This document shows, in pieces, positions 33,001 through 46,320 of a stretch of DNA of 64,000 nucleotides (positions are counted from its first letter, which is position 1; the number at the start of each line of letters is the position of its first letter). The DNA is from Sternotherus odoratus. Taxonomy: Eukaryota; Chordata; Testudines; Kinosternidae. The position numbers and the translations under genes are program-made. Under the pieces are notes generated by a model. That model did no database searches, was not told the DNA's origin, and saw only the letters and a program-made list of their open reading frames with translations. The stretch lies in NCBI GenBank assembly GCA_032164245.1, contig JAVMKO010000003.1:31805390-31869389 (forward strand), read 5' to 3'.

Positions 33001-34409
33001 GTGGTACTGTTGTTCAGAAATCTAATCTGATTTTCAACCTTGGCCCACAGACCGCAAGTTTCCCAGTGAAAACTTCATGTAGTGACCTATATACTGTGAA
33101 CCTACCCACTTCTTATTCTTATTAGAGCAAGAGGAATAACCTCTCCCACAATGAGCTGGGGACTATAACAATCCATGTATCCATATATGGGACTATACAG
33201 CAACCCACATCAGTCAGTGACACATTTGTCAGATCACTTTTGTTTGTTTTCATAACTATCAAGCAAGTCTCTAGTATGTATTTTGTAACAATTGTGGTTT
33301 GCATGAACCTCATTTTAGTCAATTTCATCATCAAATTTCCATTAAAGGAAACTCAATTTTACTAGTACAAAACTGCTCTGAAATAAACTCTAACAGCCAC
33401 AAACTGAAAATTAATTTGTTTTAAACTGATCAGCTTTTTTACATTTTCTTTTAAACAGGAACAAGAAATGCATAGGATCCTGTAAGAAACAGTGAACCGA
33501 AGAAACCTTCTTGAATCTCAAGGAGCCTATAATTTCAAAGAAAATCTTCCCTGATTTAAAAAACTGTTCAGAGCTGCAGTTAGTTTCTGCCGTTAAAATA
33601 ATTGCTTAAGGTGAATAAATTATATGGACATAACTATATTTAAGACTCTAATCTTAAAGGATCACATTTCCTCAGCACAGTCTATTGAAAAATACAACCC
33701 AAAAGGATGCCACCCAGCACAACAGCTTCCGAGGGTGGGGCAATAAGCGCAGAATATAATCACACATCAGCATGTTTAGTTGACTGTTGCTGCAAATTTC
33801 AGAGCAGAAAGTCAAAGGGAAATCTTTAGCTCCCCTTTGAGCTGAAATAACACAGTGCAATTAGTCAAACTCATCCTGGGAGATTCATGCAGGCTGATAT
33901 GAACATCTAGGTAAATCAAAACTGTTAAAGCTGAATGATCTTTCATGTGTTGCATACTCTCAAGAAAAAAAATTAGGAAAAAGGCTCATAGAAAATTAAA
34001 TTGCACCAGGAAAAAAAAATCAAACTCCCCCAAGGTACAGGCAGTGAGATACTTTATTCCTATACATTGATCTGTCAATGCCACTCGTGGAAAGTCTGAG
34101 CAATCAAGCTGTAGGGAGACCATTATGGTTACCGATATCTATACAATGTTGAAATTAATCAAGTTCAAAAGTTCAGCAGCGAGTGGCTGCAGGGATGGCT
34201 GCCGCCACACCCCTTTCTGCTGTCAGCGTGTGAGAGGAGCCCAGGCTTGGAAACAAGGCTGAAATTGACCCTGTGCCAAGAAGGAGAGTTGAGCAAGAAA
34301 AACCCACAGTAACGTTCAACCTTAAACCACAAAAGAAAGAAAGGGGAAAAAAAGTAAAGGGGGGGGGGAAGGCGAAGGGGGGGCTGACTGTGCCGCTGAG
34401 CTGGGAGTG
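33001..34409. other. Non-coding stretch before KBTBD11
   Basis: AT-rich sequence with no mobile element that I can delimit and no long open frame. The final 150 bp become purine-rich (A and G runs near 34325-34382), just upstream of the coding exon. Confidence 0.5.
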
Positions 34410-36399
<1,990 letters not shown>

Positions 36400-39300
36400 G
36401 TGGGCCTGGCATGAGCGCAGCCGGTCAATGGCAGGAAGGGGCCGTGCTTGGTTTCTGCGTGGTGCCCAGATCACCTGTTCTGGGGCCTCTCCACCACTGC
36501 ACTGCAGATATCCAGCCAGGGGCCTGCTCCAGCCGGCAGGATTAGAGGGAGCTGGGCCTGCCCCTAGCTCAGCAACCTGCCCGACAGCCCCAGCCCCGGA
36601 CTAGGGGCACCTTCAGAAGGTATGCATGCATTAGAGGGCTGGGGTGCCCCTCTTGAAATGTTGATCTAGGACCGATGCTGGTTATAACCACTCTAATCTT
36701 TACCTTGCTTCATGCGGGAAGAATTCACTCCTTGGTGCTGGTGAGCAGCCAAGCAAATTAAAGAAAAGCTGCTAAAATAGGATAATCTTTGGGATAACGT
36801 GGGCCAGTTCCAGTGGAGAAGATCTTTCCTCCTGAAGTTATATAAATCCCTGAAAACAGAAGCTTATAACGGAATATTTAATAATAGTGTTGCTTTTGTA
36901 TAGATACACAAGAGGGGCTGCTGTTTCTGCCTTTCGTTTTCTTCTCTCCTTTGGATATCAGTTGTGAATACTGCTGGCTACATAAAGGAATTCAATTTAC
37001 TTTTGACGCTAAACTCAACAGTTCATATGTTAGAAAAGTGTAAGCAGATCATCTGAATTGCATCCTTTCATTTTTGGTTCAATAGATTCTTTAAGGAAGA
37101 CATGGCACTGTAGCTCCAAGAATCCGCAACCGCAATGAATAATTTAACAGAGACCAGATTTAAAGGGTTTAAGCAACACAAATGCCTGCCACATGTTCAG
37201 ATTTGGAATACCAGAGAAAAGTCAATTTACCATAACACAGCAGTATCGTGGCTGAAAGAAGTGATAATTCTGTAAAAGACAACACTTTACTTTATCAGAC
37301 GTTTTAAATCATAGTAAACAGAAGCAATGCTGTTCAGTTCATGGCAGATTGACATGACTGTGGATGCCACTGAGTTTTGGGGAAAACATTTTATATTTCA
37401 CTGCTCTTTAATTAACTGCAAATCAATGAAAATGAAAACCCAAACCAAATGTGAATTAATTGAAATTGATTGCATTCTGTTTACATATTACATTTATTGT
37501 CCAGTAGCCTGTGGTAAGAGACTATTCCAGCGTAGAACCAGACTATCATGGGAGAACAAGAAAAACAAGAGTTTGCTGCACAGGGCGATTATACTTATGT
37601 ACTAGCATAATGTTGAGATTTCCCTATCTTTTAATTGAGAGACTGATTTATTTATTTGAGGTAAATGAATGTTGTAATTAATAATTCACTTGTCAGTTAT
37701 AGTTCATACTGATGCCATATACTTTTGTTTGGATTCTGAATCTTTTGAGAATAATTGTTTATGGAGCAGCAGAGAGGAGAAAAATGATATAATGGGAAAT
37801 TAAATCGTACTTTTTATCATGTTATTCAGAAAAAAGTGTAGACCTTCTGCACAAGGATGCTGTATTAAAAAGCTCACTTGCATTTATTTTATACATTTTA
37901 TATGTAGACATCCAATAGACAAATCTGTTTAGCTTTACTGTAATTAATGAGAAACCATTTTCTTAAAATAGGTCCAGTGTTTTTGCTGTTGTTAATTCAG
38001 CCTGGAATTGTCACTTGACTATGGAAAATAATTGTTTATGAAAGACGTAGCAACTTCACATCAAAGAACTTCAATAGAAGAACCTTTATGTTTTATTAAA
38101 ATATCTTATTTTAGCAGGGTACTAACAGTAAAATTCTTATATCCCATTGCTAGTTCTAAAGAAAGACAGAAAATTCTACCATGAGACATCATTTTGACAG
38201 ACAGAAGCCACAGAGTTTAACTTTGTGATTTATTTGATGTTTTATACAGTTCATCTGATTAGAATATTATTTAGAAACCAGTGGCGCAATCATGAAGCCT
38301 TTAGTCAAATAATATCCCCAATGAGTTCACTGTAAGTGTTGTCTGAACAAGGAGTTTATGTCTGGGCTATATACATTTTAGCCTAGTCAGCATGCTAGTT
38401 GATTGAATGGGATTTAACCTGCATTTAGAATTTATGTTATGCATACGTGTGAAAGTTATATATTGATCTTGCTGAAACATTTAAGAGAGTAGTTAATTCC
38501 TGGACAAATATAATTTTGCATTTTGCTCCTAATTATATTATTGCCTTCTAAGTATAAGAAGAGCTGTGAGGCTAAAGAAAAATTATTTGTGTGCATTCGA
38601 ATTATTTTTCATATAATTGCAGCACAGGTAATGCTTACGGTTCTGTAAGGGCAAACACTTCTGCACATGCTTAAACCTAAGCAGTGTGCAAATATTGCTG
38701 GGTCAGAGCCTGAATCAGTATAAGGACCAGATGCACATATTGAAATGTCATTTTTATCTCATAGTGCAATTATACAATTTTTTATGTATTTGAATATCTT
38801 ACCTAGTACAGTATTTATACTACATTTTTAGTGAGGAAGCTAATCAGACTTGTAATTTTTTTCCCCTTTGCATTTTAATTTGGTGATATTTCATGAAAAT
38901 GCTTTCTGATTAATTTTGGGAAATCACGATGATCTTAAATTTATAAAGGTATTCCACAAACATCCAGCAAAGGTTTGAAATTTACCTTTATCATGATTAA
39001 GATATTTGTTGCTGTCTATAACTAGAAAACATGTTTGCATATACACTTTACAACAAAACCAACCAAAAAGAAACAAACAAGATTAAATCCAAAGTGCTAC
39101 AAACACCATGAAGACATTTTCACTATTTCGTTTAGATTAAGAATGATAGTATTGGGCCAAAATGTACTCTCACTATTTCCCTGTGAAACTGAGTACACAA
39201 TCTGGTTTTAATTAGTAGTAGTCAGTCAAATAGAATTTCCTTTATACCCTAGTTGCATAATCACAGCCAGATGATTGGTTTTTCTGGTAACATAAAAACA

Positions 39301-39730
39301 TTTCTAGCTGGTTTCCTATTCGCTGCCCCATGTTTCCTTAATAGATCTGTGATTTTTTTCCCCATTATATCTTCAGTACTAAATTAAGTTATGAATGTAC
39401 TGAGTGAAATGAAGATGCAAGCCTTACTAGCAAAGTTAGCAACAGACGGAGCGCTACTAAGCAATGACACGAGAAAGAACCTTAATTCCTGAAACACAGT
39501 TTATAAAACTCCTGTTTATACCTTGAAACCAATTCAAAGGAATAATTGTCAAAAGAATATCCCTGTTTGCTCAACACAAGAATTGCTAAATAATATGGGA
39601 ATGATGCTGTTTAATGAACAAAACTGTTGTGCAGTAGCTAATGTGAATTCCATGCACAATGAAATCCCTTGTAAATAAATAGCTGATGGAATTTCAACTG
39701 CTAAAAGAATAAATTATTCACACAAAAGCT
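36400..39730 (+). other. KBTBD11: Probable long 3' UTR of KBTBD11
   Basis: After the stop codon the sequence changes within about 300 bp from GC-rich to AT-rich and stays free of recognisable mobile elements for more than 3 kb, unlike the rest of the window. Two canonical AATAAA signals lie close together at 39674-39679 and 39708-39713. Mammalian KBTBD11 mRNAs have a long 3' UTR as I recall, which fits. The 3' end is inferred, not shown. Confidence 0.45.
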
Positions 39731-40964
39731 GTACCTTTCCTATGCTGTTTGGTTAGGTATCAAAGTGGTTGCTCTCACTACCTTTGGTTATCTATTGTTC
39801 ATGAGTAGCTTATTGCTTTTCATACTTTAACAGCATTGATTGCAGTGACTGCTCCACAGATTATTTCTATTTTGGAAGCACAGAGCTTAAACTCGGCACT
39901 GGAGTTGTTTTGCTTTGTGTCTCTATAGTGACACCTAGCATTTGTTACTTGAACGAACACCAGAAGTTCTATAGTGAGTTATTTTTTTCATAGTTTGAGA
40001 TTTTCTCAATGACATTGATTTTGGTACAGTTATAAAAGCATAAGAAAAGAGGAGACACTCTTACTTATATCGTATCCTACTGGTACCATTAAAGTAACCA
40101 TAGCAAGTCACTTAATGAATCTGTCTGTAAGGGATAATATCCTGCCTTTGTTCTGTGCACTGAACTCACAGTGGAGTGAAAGGCCTTTTATGTGTGGTGT
40201 GATAACAGAATGTTGACCTAAGTAATTTCTAAGAAAAGTAACTTTTAATTTAAAGCTGGGAAGATCCCGTTGCATAATACCCAAAGGTAGGAGGCTAGGG
40301 TAATATGGACTCCTAAAGAGCCAAATTCTGCTCTCAGTTAAATGAGTGTAAATATGGAATAATTCCACTAGTTTACACCAGTATGACTGAGAACAGAATT
40401 TGACCCACAAACTCTTTGAGTAAAATTCTGCACTCAGACGTATCCAATCCCACTGATGCCACACCATTCATTTTGGCCCAAGAAAACTGTTGTAGTAGGA
40501 GCTGCAGGAGTAAATTTCTCAGAATTAGGAACCAGTATTCTATTTTGTATTTTAGAGGCTCTCTCAGTTTCACAAGTTACCATCATTTATCCAGCAGATT
40601 GGAGAAACTGTGAATTTGTCTCCTGCTCTATTTATTTATTTTTAACTACCATATATTTAGCCAAAGCAAACAAAATAATGGTTGGGGGAGGGCAATGGGG
40701 GAGCCAAAAGTAGTATTTTAGCAAGTGTGGAATACGTGGCCAGTCTTCTTAAAATATTTTTGTGAACACATTTCCTATTTATATTTTTTCCATAACTGGA
40801 GCACATTTCAAACAAATCCAGTATTTTTCAGTGAGCTAGTTTATTGTAGCAACCTCATGCTTTGCTATTAAGCGTTAATGTTAGTGATGAATAAACCCGA
40901 GACAAATTTGTGAAACTATAAAATGACCCCACTGATACTGTCATTTATCACTGACTATCTAATG
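39731..40964. other. Non-coding stretch with one old repeat
   Basis: No gene is visible. Around 40320-40410 two half-palindromic segments (CAAATTCTGCTCTCAGT and ACTGAGAACAGAATTTG) form an old dispersed repeat related to those at 15565 and 43270. Confidence 0.5.
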
Positions 40965-42568
40965 CAGGGGTGGCCAACCTGAGCCTGAGAAGGAGTCAGA
41001 ATTTACCAATGTACATTGCCAGAGAGCCACAGTAATACGTCAGCAGCCTCCTCATCAGCTGCCGACAGCCCTGACGATCAGCACTTCCCACTCCCTCCCT
41101 GCACCTCCCAATCAGCTGTTTCATGGCGTGTAGGAAGCTCTGGAGGGGTAAGGGGAGGTGTGAGGGCACTGCAGGCTCAGGGGTGGGGCGGGAAGGGGTG
41201 GAGTTGGGGCAGGGCCTGCAGCAGAGCCAACTGTTGAGCAGTGAGCACCTTCTGGCACACTGGAAAGTTGGCACCTGTAGCTCCAGCCCCAGAGTCAATC
41301 CCCATACAACGGGTGGGCAAACTACATTCCACAGGCCGGATCTGGCCCCTCAGGACTTTGGATACAGCCCCCGGGATTGCCCCTTGTGGCACTGTGAGTC
41401 CCGCACTGCTCCCTGAAGTGGCCGGCACCACGTCCCTATGGCCCCTGGTGGGGGCAGAGGGCTCCGTGTGTTGCCCTTGCCTCCAGACATCGCCCTTCCC
41501 CCACCTCCCGCGCAGCTCCCATTGGCTGGGAACAGGGAACTGTGGCCAATGGGAGCTTCAGGGAAGGTACCTGGAGGAGCAGTGAGGGCAGTGCGTGGAG
41601 CCCTGTGCTCCGCCTCATAGGGACGCAGTTCCGCCCCTTTCCGGCATGGCACGGGGCCAGGGCAGACAGGCAGGGAGCCTGCTCTAGCCCCAGTGCGCAC
41701 AGCTGCCACCCCGGCACTGCTCCAGGTAAGTGGCGCCAGGCTGGATCTTGCACCCTTCCTGCACCCCAACCCCCTGTCCTGAACCCCCTGTCACACCCTG
41801 CACTCTGACCCCTTCCGCACCCCGCACCTCTCCTGCACTCTGCATCCCGTCCTGAGCCCCCTGCCGCACCCCGCATCCCCCCTGCACCCCAATCGTCTCC
41901 TCTGAGCCCCCTTCCCATCCCTCCTGGACATCAATCTCCTGCTCTGAGCCCCCTGCCGCACCCCGCACCTCTCCTACACCCCAACCCCCTGTCCTGAGCC
42001 CTCCGCCCTGTCCCTCCTGCACCCCAATCCCCTGCTCTGAGCCCCTGCCACACCCTGCACGTTGACCCCTGCCGCACCTCTCACTTCTGCAGTCTGCATC
42101 CTGTCTTGAACTCCCTGCTGCACCCCGCATCCCCTCTGCACCCCAGTCCTCTGCTCTGAGCCCCATGCCACACCCTGGATCCTGACTCCCTGCCATACCC
42201 TTCACCCCTTCTGCACCCCACATCCCAACTCCCTGCCCTGAGCCCTGCCATGCCCCACATCCCTCCTGCACCCAACCCCCTGCCACATCTTTCCTGCACC
42301 TCAAACCCTGCCCCGAGCCCCCTCCTGCACTCTGCACCCCTCCTCTGCCCCAATCCCTTGCCCTGAGCCCTTCATGCCCACTGCACCTCCCTCCTACACC
42401 TTGCACTCCCTCCTGCACCCCAGTCCCTTGCTCTGGCCCTGCATACAATTTTCCCACCCGGATGTGGCCCTGGGACAAAATGTTTGCCCACCCCTGCTAT
42501 ACAAGGAGTCACATATTAATGTCTGAAGAGCGGCATGTGGCTTCAGAGCCACAGGTTGGCCACCCCTG
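40965..42568 (-). mobile_element. hAT element split by a second hAT element
   Basis: The outer ends CAGGGGTGGCCAACCTG and CAGGTTGGCCACCCCTG are near-perfect inverted copies. The flanks ATCTAATG and AACTAATG differ at one position. It is the opposite-orientation relative of the element at 24265 (shared CCAATGTACATTG). Its own sequence is 40965-41309 and 42505-42568; the middle is a later insertion. Confidence 0.85.
41310..42496. mobile_element. Nested hAT element with C-rich tandem repeats
   Basis: The ends CGGGTGGGCAAAC and GTTTGCCCACCCCTG are inverted copies; the left has lost about two bases. The flanks CCATACAA (41302-41309) and CTATACAA (42497-42504) differ at one position. From about 41745 to 42435 the interior is a decayed array of CACCCCNNNCCCTGCCCTGAG-like units. 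The long open frames on the minus strand are by-products of this array. Confidence 0.8.
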
Positions 42569-44344
42569 AACTAATGCAAATGCTTCAGACACTGTGCACA
42601 ATTCAGGTGAATTACATTTGTAACTGATGTATTTAGTAACAGTTCAGTTTTAAAGATCTAAGCAAAAATCACTAAAGCTTTTTATGTACTCTATGATGCA
42701 ATGGAATAAATACATGCAAAAGCAAAAGCTTCCCTAAGGGTTTTGGGGGTAGTCGGTGTCCTTTCTTTATGCTTTATTAAATTTCTTTTTTATATAAAGT
42801 ACTCTATATTTACAATAACTAAACAATGTTGTGTGTACACTCTTAAACAGCAGAGGATGGAAGTTCAAAATACAGTGTAATTGGCACATACATTTTAATG
42901 GTATTGATGATCATGTTACTAACGTTTTAAAAAAATGCACTGTGTTTTGAAAACAGTTGCTAGTCCAGCTGAAAGGGCACATTCTCTTTTTGTGATGTGT
43001 TTGTACTACGAGGCTGAAATGCACTTTGCTATTAAAAAGCCCAATTCATTGACTGCTGTGTAGGTGCAATGGTGGTAATAGGTTGCGGAAGTGATATCAC
43101 CCCCAAACCTGGAGACAAGTTGTGGGGGCTGTGCACAGTTAATTTCCACTTCCTGTTGCTTCCATAAAGAAGCTAAAATACATTCATTAGCTGTATCTAA
43201 AGTTACACTTAAGTTTGCCTGAATGTATTCTGATATTTAATATGTTCAGATTCCTGATAGCTGGCAAATCTAAGGGAGGCATAGGGCCTGATTCTCCACT
43301 TACACCACATTATTGTCCCTCCTTTGACTTCTGTGGAGTTACTGCAGATTGGCACAAGTCTGAGCATAATCAAGCCCGTAGTTCAAATGTATTACTTTGC
43401 CTCCAGCTGCTGTTTTTCTTGTGAATAACTTGGAGTCCAGTTCTTTTGAAGTTAAAACACAGCCAGACTGAAAGAGGTCTAGGGGGCCAAACTCATAGAC
43501 AAGATGAGATGGATTCAAAGTTGGTGTAAATTTAACTCTCCCCAAACTACCCTAATGGACAGACTATACCAGTTTAGAGTCCCTTACGTTTACCTAACTA
43601 GGGCCAAATTCTCCTGTCTGTGGCACCAATGTAAATATGAAATAACCCAGCTGTCCTCACACGCACCTGACCACTGTGCAGTTTGCCCTTTCCCTTACTC
43701 CTTACACCTCACCACTGAATTTGGCCCACATTTTGCAAGTGTGTTTCATCTGCTATAATTCATGAGAAGCCAGAAGAGAAGAATGCAGCAAGAAAAGCAC
43801 TTAACTGGATGGGGTAAGAGTATATAAGGTTGAGTGGACACTTTCCCTTCCTCCCCCCAGTTTCAATGTATGCCATTTCCACTCACACATCCAGTGTGGG
43901 TTTAAGTAAGTGGGTTTAGAGCCTAATTAGGTATCAGGGACTACAGTGCTGACTTCAAGCCTTATCTAGGAGATGTGTGCATGCAAATTACATTGAATTT
44001 AGTAGAAATTGTGTTCACCCATCTCCCTGGATGATTAGGCCCCTGGGGTCTAATTTCAGCTCTGTTTACAGCCAATTAGTGATGACTGGCTCCAAACATA
44101 GTTTGTATCTACTGACGATATGCTCAATTCTCATATGACAAAAGTAAAAGCACTGAAACTACCTGTTATAGCACATAGGCCATATAGATTAGGGGTTCAA
44201 AGTCATCCTGAACCGGGGGTATGTTCTCTGTGGGATCAAGCACAGTACACTTGTTCAGTCCCCCTCAAATGTTTGCTTCCTATGCTTTCACTGTTTGATG
44301 TGCCCTTGAGTATCTCAAAGGTTTCCTTGTAAATACATCTACGT
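42569..44344. other. Non-coding stretch with old repeats
   Basis: No gene is visible. Copies of the old GGCCTGATTCTCCACTTACA / GACTTCTGTGGAGTTACTGC repeat lie near 43265-43345, and a similar palindromic block lies near 43475-43720. Confidence 0.5.
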
Positions 44345-44540
44345 GCCTATAAGAGGATCAAACCCGAGACCTGTGAAGCTTAATACATGATCCTCTACTA
44401 CTGGATCAGCTAAAAGCTATGTGGCCCTTAGTGAAGGTTGTAGAGCAGACTCATTAATTTCTAAGTGGTCTCGGTGCCAATGATGGGACAGAGCACCACA
44501 CCTAGAAGGTGTGTGGGTTACACCTATAGTGTAATCTCTG
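44345..44540 (-). repeat. tRNA-like SINE remnant
   Basis: On the minus strand, TAGCTGATCCAGTAGTAGAG resembles a polymerase III A box and GGTCTCGGGTTTGATCC a B box, spaced as in a tRNA. The adjoining text (CTCTGTCCCATC, CACCTTCTAGGTG) belongs to a repeat I associate with turtles. It is not a functional tRNA gene. Confidence 0.4.
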
Positions 44541-44719
44541 AAGTTACTTCAAGAGAGAGCAAGTTTGCTGAGAACCCAAATAAGAGGAATGTGGATCAGC
44601 TTCTTGGCTACAAGTGAAGTAAATTATTACTTATTTCTGACAGCTCCAATGCCCCTCTGGGAACATGTCAAGCATATAAGAAGGCGCAATCCTTTCCCCG
44701 AGGAGTTTATAATCTAAAG
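44541..44719. other. Non-coding spacer
   Basis: Short sequence between the SINE-like repeat and the hAT element at 44720; its last 8 bases form the left target duplication. Confidence 0.4.
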
Positions 44720-45605
44720 CAGGGGTGGGCTATTTATCCGGCCCGCTGGCCCGAATGCAGGACTGCGGGTTCCGCGCTCCCGGGCTCGGGCCAAGCCTGG
44801 GGCGCCGCACCCTCCCTGTGGCCGAGCGTGGCACACCCCGTGGCCCTGCGCTCCCTGTCCGGGCTACGCACAGAGCCCCGCGGGGCCCGCACTCCCTGAC
44901 CCGGGGCCAGACCCACCGCGGGGCGTCGTGGGGCCCTGCGCTCCCTGGGCGGGGGCCCAGCCAAGCACGGAGATTCGCACCCTCCCTGGCCGTGAGGAGA
45001 GCCCCACGGCCCCGCGCTCCCAGACCGGGGGCCAGGCCAAGCATGGGGAGCCGCACCCTCCCTGGCCAGGCAGAGCGCCCCACGCTCCCTGGCCGGGGGC
45101 CGGGCCCAGAGTGGGGAGCCGCGGGGCACTGTGCTCCTGGCCGGGTTGAGGAGCTCCCTGCTGACTATGGTAAGGAGTGGGAGCTTAGGTGGTGGGGTTC
45201 TAGGTGGTTGTGATTAGGGTGGGGGGATATCGGGAGGGAGTAGACGGGGACCAAAGCAAGGGCGCTTAGTTGGGGGTGGGATTCCAGGGGGTTTTGGTTA
45301 TACTGGGGGAATCTCGGGAGGAGGGAAGCAGGGAATAAAGAACAGGGGGGCTTCTGCGGTGTGGATCCTGGGGGGGAAGTTAGAGTGGGGGGTCTCTGGA
45401 GGGGGCAATCGGGACAAGGAGTGGGGGGGTTAGATGGGTCGGGGCTTCGGGCAGGGGCAGTCAGGGGGTGGGGTTTGGAAAAGGGGTGGGGTTTGGGAAA
45501 GGGGCAGGGTCAGGCTGTTTGGGGAGGCACGGCCTTCCCTACCCGGCCCTCCGCACAATTTTAACCCCAATGTGGCCCTTGGGAAAAAAAGTTTGCTCAC
45601 CCCTG
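44720..45605. mobile_element. hAT element with GC-rich tandem interior
   Basis: The ends CAGGGGTGGGC and GCTCACCCCTG are inverted copies, and ATCTAAAG is repeated exactly on both sides. The first half holds decayed repeats of the type CCGCGCTCCCTGGCCGGGGC (period near 60), the second half G-rich GGGGTTTGGGAAAGGGGC-like text. Open frames of 100-160 codons are composition artefacts. The insertion sits at the left edge of the MITE at 45609. Confidence 0.85.
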
Positions 45606-45608
45606 ATC

Positions 45609-45873
45609 TAAAGGGTATGTCTACACTGCAAAGTTGTTGAAAAAGCTTTTGTCTTTTGTGGGTACTTAAAAAAGTCCCCTCTGTGAAAGAAAATTTTGCC
45701 AACACAAGTGTCAGTGTGAACAAAGCTAACGCCACTCACAGGGCTGGAAGTATTTGTCAGCAAAAGTGCAGACAAAATATCTACAAAGAGCGTTTACACA
45801 TGCTGACTTTTAGTGACAAGACTGTGTCGACACAGCCTTGTCGCTAAAAGCTGCATAGTATAGACAAGCCCTA
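45609..45873. mobile_element. MITE, GTCTACACT ends with inner hairpin
   Basis: TA-bounded ends AAGGGTATGTCTACACTGC and GCATAGTATAGACAAGCCCT are imperfect inverted copies. Near the right end a strong hairpin pairs TTTTAGTGACAAGACTGTG with CACAGCCTTGTCGCTAAAA around a TCGA centre. The hAT element at 44720 inserted at its left margin. Confidence 0.6.
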
Positions 45874-46107
45874 AGGAGAGACAAACAAAAAACCCAGGAG
45901 TGGGGAGAAAGGGAGCAACACATGATTATTTATTTTGTATTGTGGTAAGGGCTACAAGGACCCTATTGTGCTAGGTTCTCTAGAAGCATGGAAGTAAAAG
46001 TTTACAGTCTAGTTCAACTGCTGTGTTTATAAATGCATATTATAAATAGGACATGACACATATCCATATTAGTCTGTAAGCATGATGCTGTCAGTTTGCA
46101 GGTATTT
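45874..46107. other. Non-coding spacer
   Basis: Unremarkable short sequence. Confidence 0.4.
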
Positions 46108-46320
46108 TATTGGAATCAGAACTGGAAGGGACCTCAAGAGGTCATTTAACCCAGCCCCCTGCACCCGTGGCAGGACTAAGTACCTAGACCATTCCTGACG
46201 GGTGTTTGTCTAACCTGCTCTTAAAAGTCTCCAATGATGGAGATTCCACAGCCTCCCTAGACAACTTATTCCAGTGCTTAACCACCCTGACAGGAAGTTG
46301 TTCTAATGGCTAATCTAAAA
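46108..46320 (-). repeat. CR1 LINE 3' portion, minus strand
   Basis: GGAAGGGACCTCAAGAGGTC, CAGCCCCCTGCACCCGTGGC, ATGATGGAGATTCCACAGCC and ACAACTTATTCCAGTGCTTA follow the reverse complement of a CR1 3' region. It is a truncated, non-coding remnant. Confidence 0.75.

Noticed and set aside
41684..42478. 264-codon Gly/Gln/Val-rich minus-strand frame
   Set aside because: It lies entirely within the C-rich tandem array of a nested hAT element.
44345..44440. Possible tRNA gene on the minus strand
   Set aside because: A- and B-box-like text is present, but the cloverleaf is not complete and the sequence is embedded in a dispersed repeat, so a SINE remnant is more likely.
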